A stretch of DNA of 7,021 bases, from contig DMJQ01000193.1 in NCBI GenBank assembly GCA_003457065.1, positions 5,264 through 12,284 on the forward strand, written 5' to 3'. The stretch's first letter is position 1. Every line of letters begins with the position of its first letter. This DNA is from Clostridiales bacterium (GTDB lineage Bacteria > Bacillota > Clostridia > Tissierellales > Sedimentibacteraceae). Of the stretch, positions 6,306 through 7,021 are shown piece by piece. The notes beneath the pieces were generated by a model. The model was not told where the DNA came from, ran no database searches, and was given only the letters and a program-made list of their open reading frames with translations. The position numbers and the translations under genes were made by a program.

Positions 6306-7021
6306 ATGAAAATAATTCATTCATCCGACTGGCATTTAGGAATCAGTCTGCACAACGCTTCTCTCCTTGAGGAGCAGAAAAGCTTTGTTGATTTTTTAAT
6401 TAATGCAGTCAGAGAACAAAACATTGATGCGGTAATTATTGCAGGTGATGTATTTGACCACTCCGTGTCAAGCGCCGAAGCTATTTCATTATATAATGAT
6501 GCCGTTACAAAATTGTGCAATGAAATAGGAATTCCTGTGATCATATCGGCAGGAAATCACGACGGAGCTGCCCGCCTTGCATCATGCAGCGAGATTTTGA
6601 AAAAATCAGGCTTATATATATTCGGAAAACTTTCCAGGGAAATCAGCGTCGTGGAATTAAACAACGTGGATATTTACGTATTGCCGTATTTTAACACAGA
6701 CGAAGTAAGGGCACTTTTCCCTGAAGAAAAAATAAGCAGCTATTCAGATGCAATGAACTGCATTTTAAACAATATGAAAACCAATTTTAAACCAGGCAAA
6801 AAAAATCTTCTAATGTGCCACTGTTTTGTCAGCGGCTCCACACTCTCCGACAGCGACAGGGCTGCCATGGTGGGAGGCTCTTCGGCAGTGCCTGCCGAAA
6901 TTTTCGATGGCTTTGATTATGTTGCCATGGGACACCTTCACAGAGCACAGAACAGGGACTTCAACGTAAGATACAGCGGCTCTCCCCTCAAATATTCATT
7001 CAGCGAAGCAGGACACAAAAA
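6306..7021 (+). CDS. sbcD: Exonuclease SbcCD, nuclease subunit SbcD (partial, C-terminus beyond right edge)
   Basis: The open frame starts at the ATG at 6306 after the ribosome binding site AAGGGGGA (6293-6300) and runs 238 codons to the window edge without a stop. It is a calcineurin-like metallophosphoesterase of the Mre11/SbcD type. Ligand motifs in order are HSSDWHLG (D8, H10), AGDVFD (D48), SAGNHDGAARL (N84, H85), CHCF (H172) and GHLHRAQ (H210, H212), followed by the YSGSPLKYSFSE strand typical of SbcD. With its ATPase partner SbcC it cuts DNA hairpins and protein-blocked ends, acting in replication and double-strand break repair in the cytoplasm. Usual length is about 375-410 residues, so some 60 percent is visible, covering the phosphoesterase domain but not the capping domain. 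The partner sbcC is expected immediately downstream but lies outside the window. Confidence 0.95.
   Translation, partial: MKIIHSSDWHLGISLHNASLLEEQKSFVDFLINAVREQNIDAVIIAGDVFDHSVSSAEAISLYNDAVTKLCNEIGIPVIISAGNHDGAARLASCSEILKKSGLYIFGKLSREISVVELNNVDIYVLPYFNTDEVRALFPEEKISSYSDAMNCILNNMKTNFKPGKKNLLMCHCFVSGSTLSDSDRAAMVGGSSAVPAEIFDGFDYVAMGHLHRAQNRDFNVRYSGSPLKYSFSEAGHK

Overview
The window is AT-rich, with strong GGAGG-type ribosome binding sites, compact intergenic regions, S-layer-homology (SLH) repeats and small DUF1659/DUF2922 proteins. Together these point to a low-GC Gram-positive bacterium of the class Clostridia in the broad sense, possibly Tissierellia-like; the genus is inferred and not proven. 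No tRNA, rRNA, CRISPR array, transposase or phage gene was seen. Almost the whole window is explained by seven genes and their promoters and terminators.

Left part (1-474): two tiny minus-strand genes, a DUF1659 protein followed by a DUF2922 protein that runs off the left edge. They are divergent from a plus-strand pair. That pair (475-3993) is an adenine-N6 DNA methyltransferase of the Eco57I/TaqI-like type and, nine bases after it, a secreted SLH surface protein. The methyltransferase is the most notable gene. Its catalytic domain and C-terminal recognition domain resemble, as I remember that sequence, CamA, the orphan methyltransferase of Clostridioides difficile that affects sporulation. 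No restriction enzyme accompanies it here, and it carries an extra N-terminal segment of about 90-120 residues. The SLH gene starts with TTG, and its ribosome binding site overlaps the methyltransferase stop, so the two are probably cotranscribed.

Middle (3992-5511): a long two-tier hairpin ends both the SLH gene and the convergent minus-strand pepT gene (peptidase T, a tripeptide aminopeptidase with all metal ligands present). The region between pepT and the next gene holds two good divergent sigma-A-type promoters. Between them lie an imperfect 24-bp dyad and a short GC-rich island.

Right part (5446-7021): a single-gene unit for a stand-alone LUD-domain protein (the 'lactate utilization protein' family) with a C-terminal cysteine cluster, closed by a clear Rho-independent terminator. 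After an intergenic region with an 8-bp-arm inverted repeat comes the start of sbcD, the nuclease subunit of the SbcCD repair complex, cut by the right edge.

Apart from the methyltransferase-SLH pair, these look like ordinary core genes. The candidate for something little described is the CamA-like solitary methyltransferase linked to a cell-surface protein.
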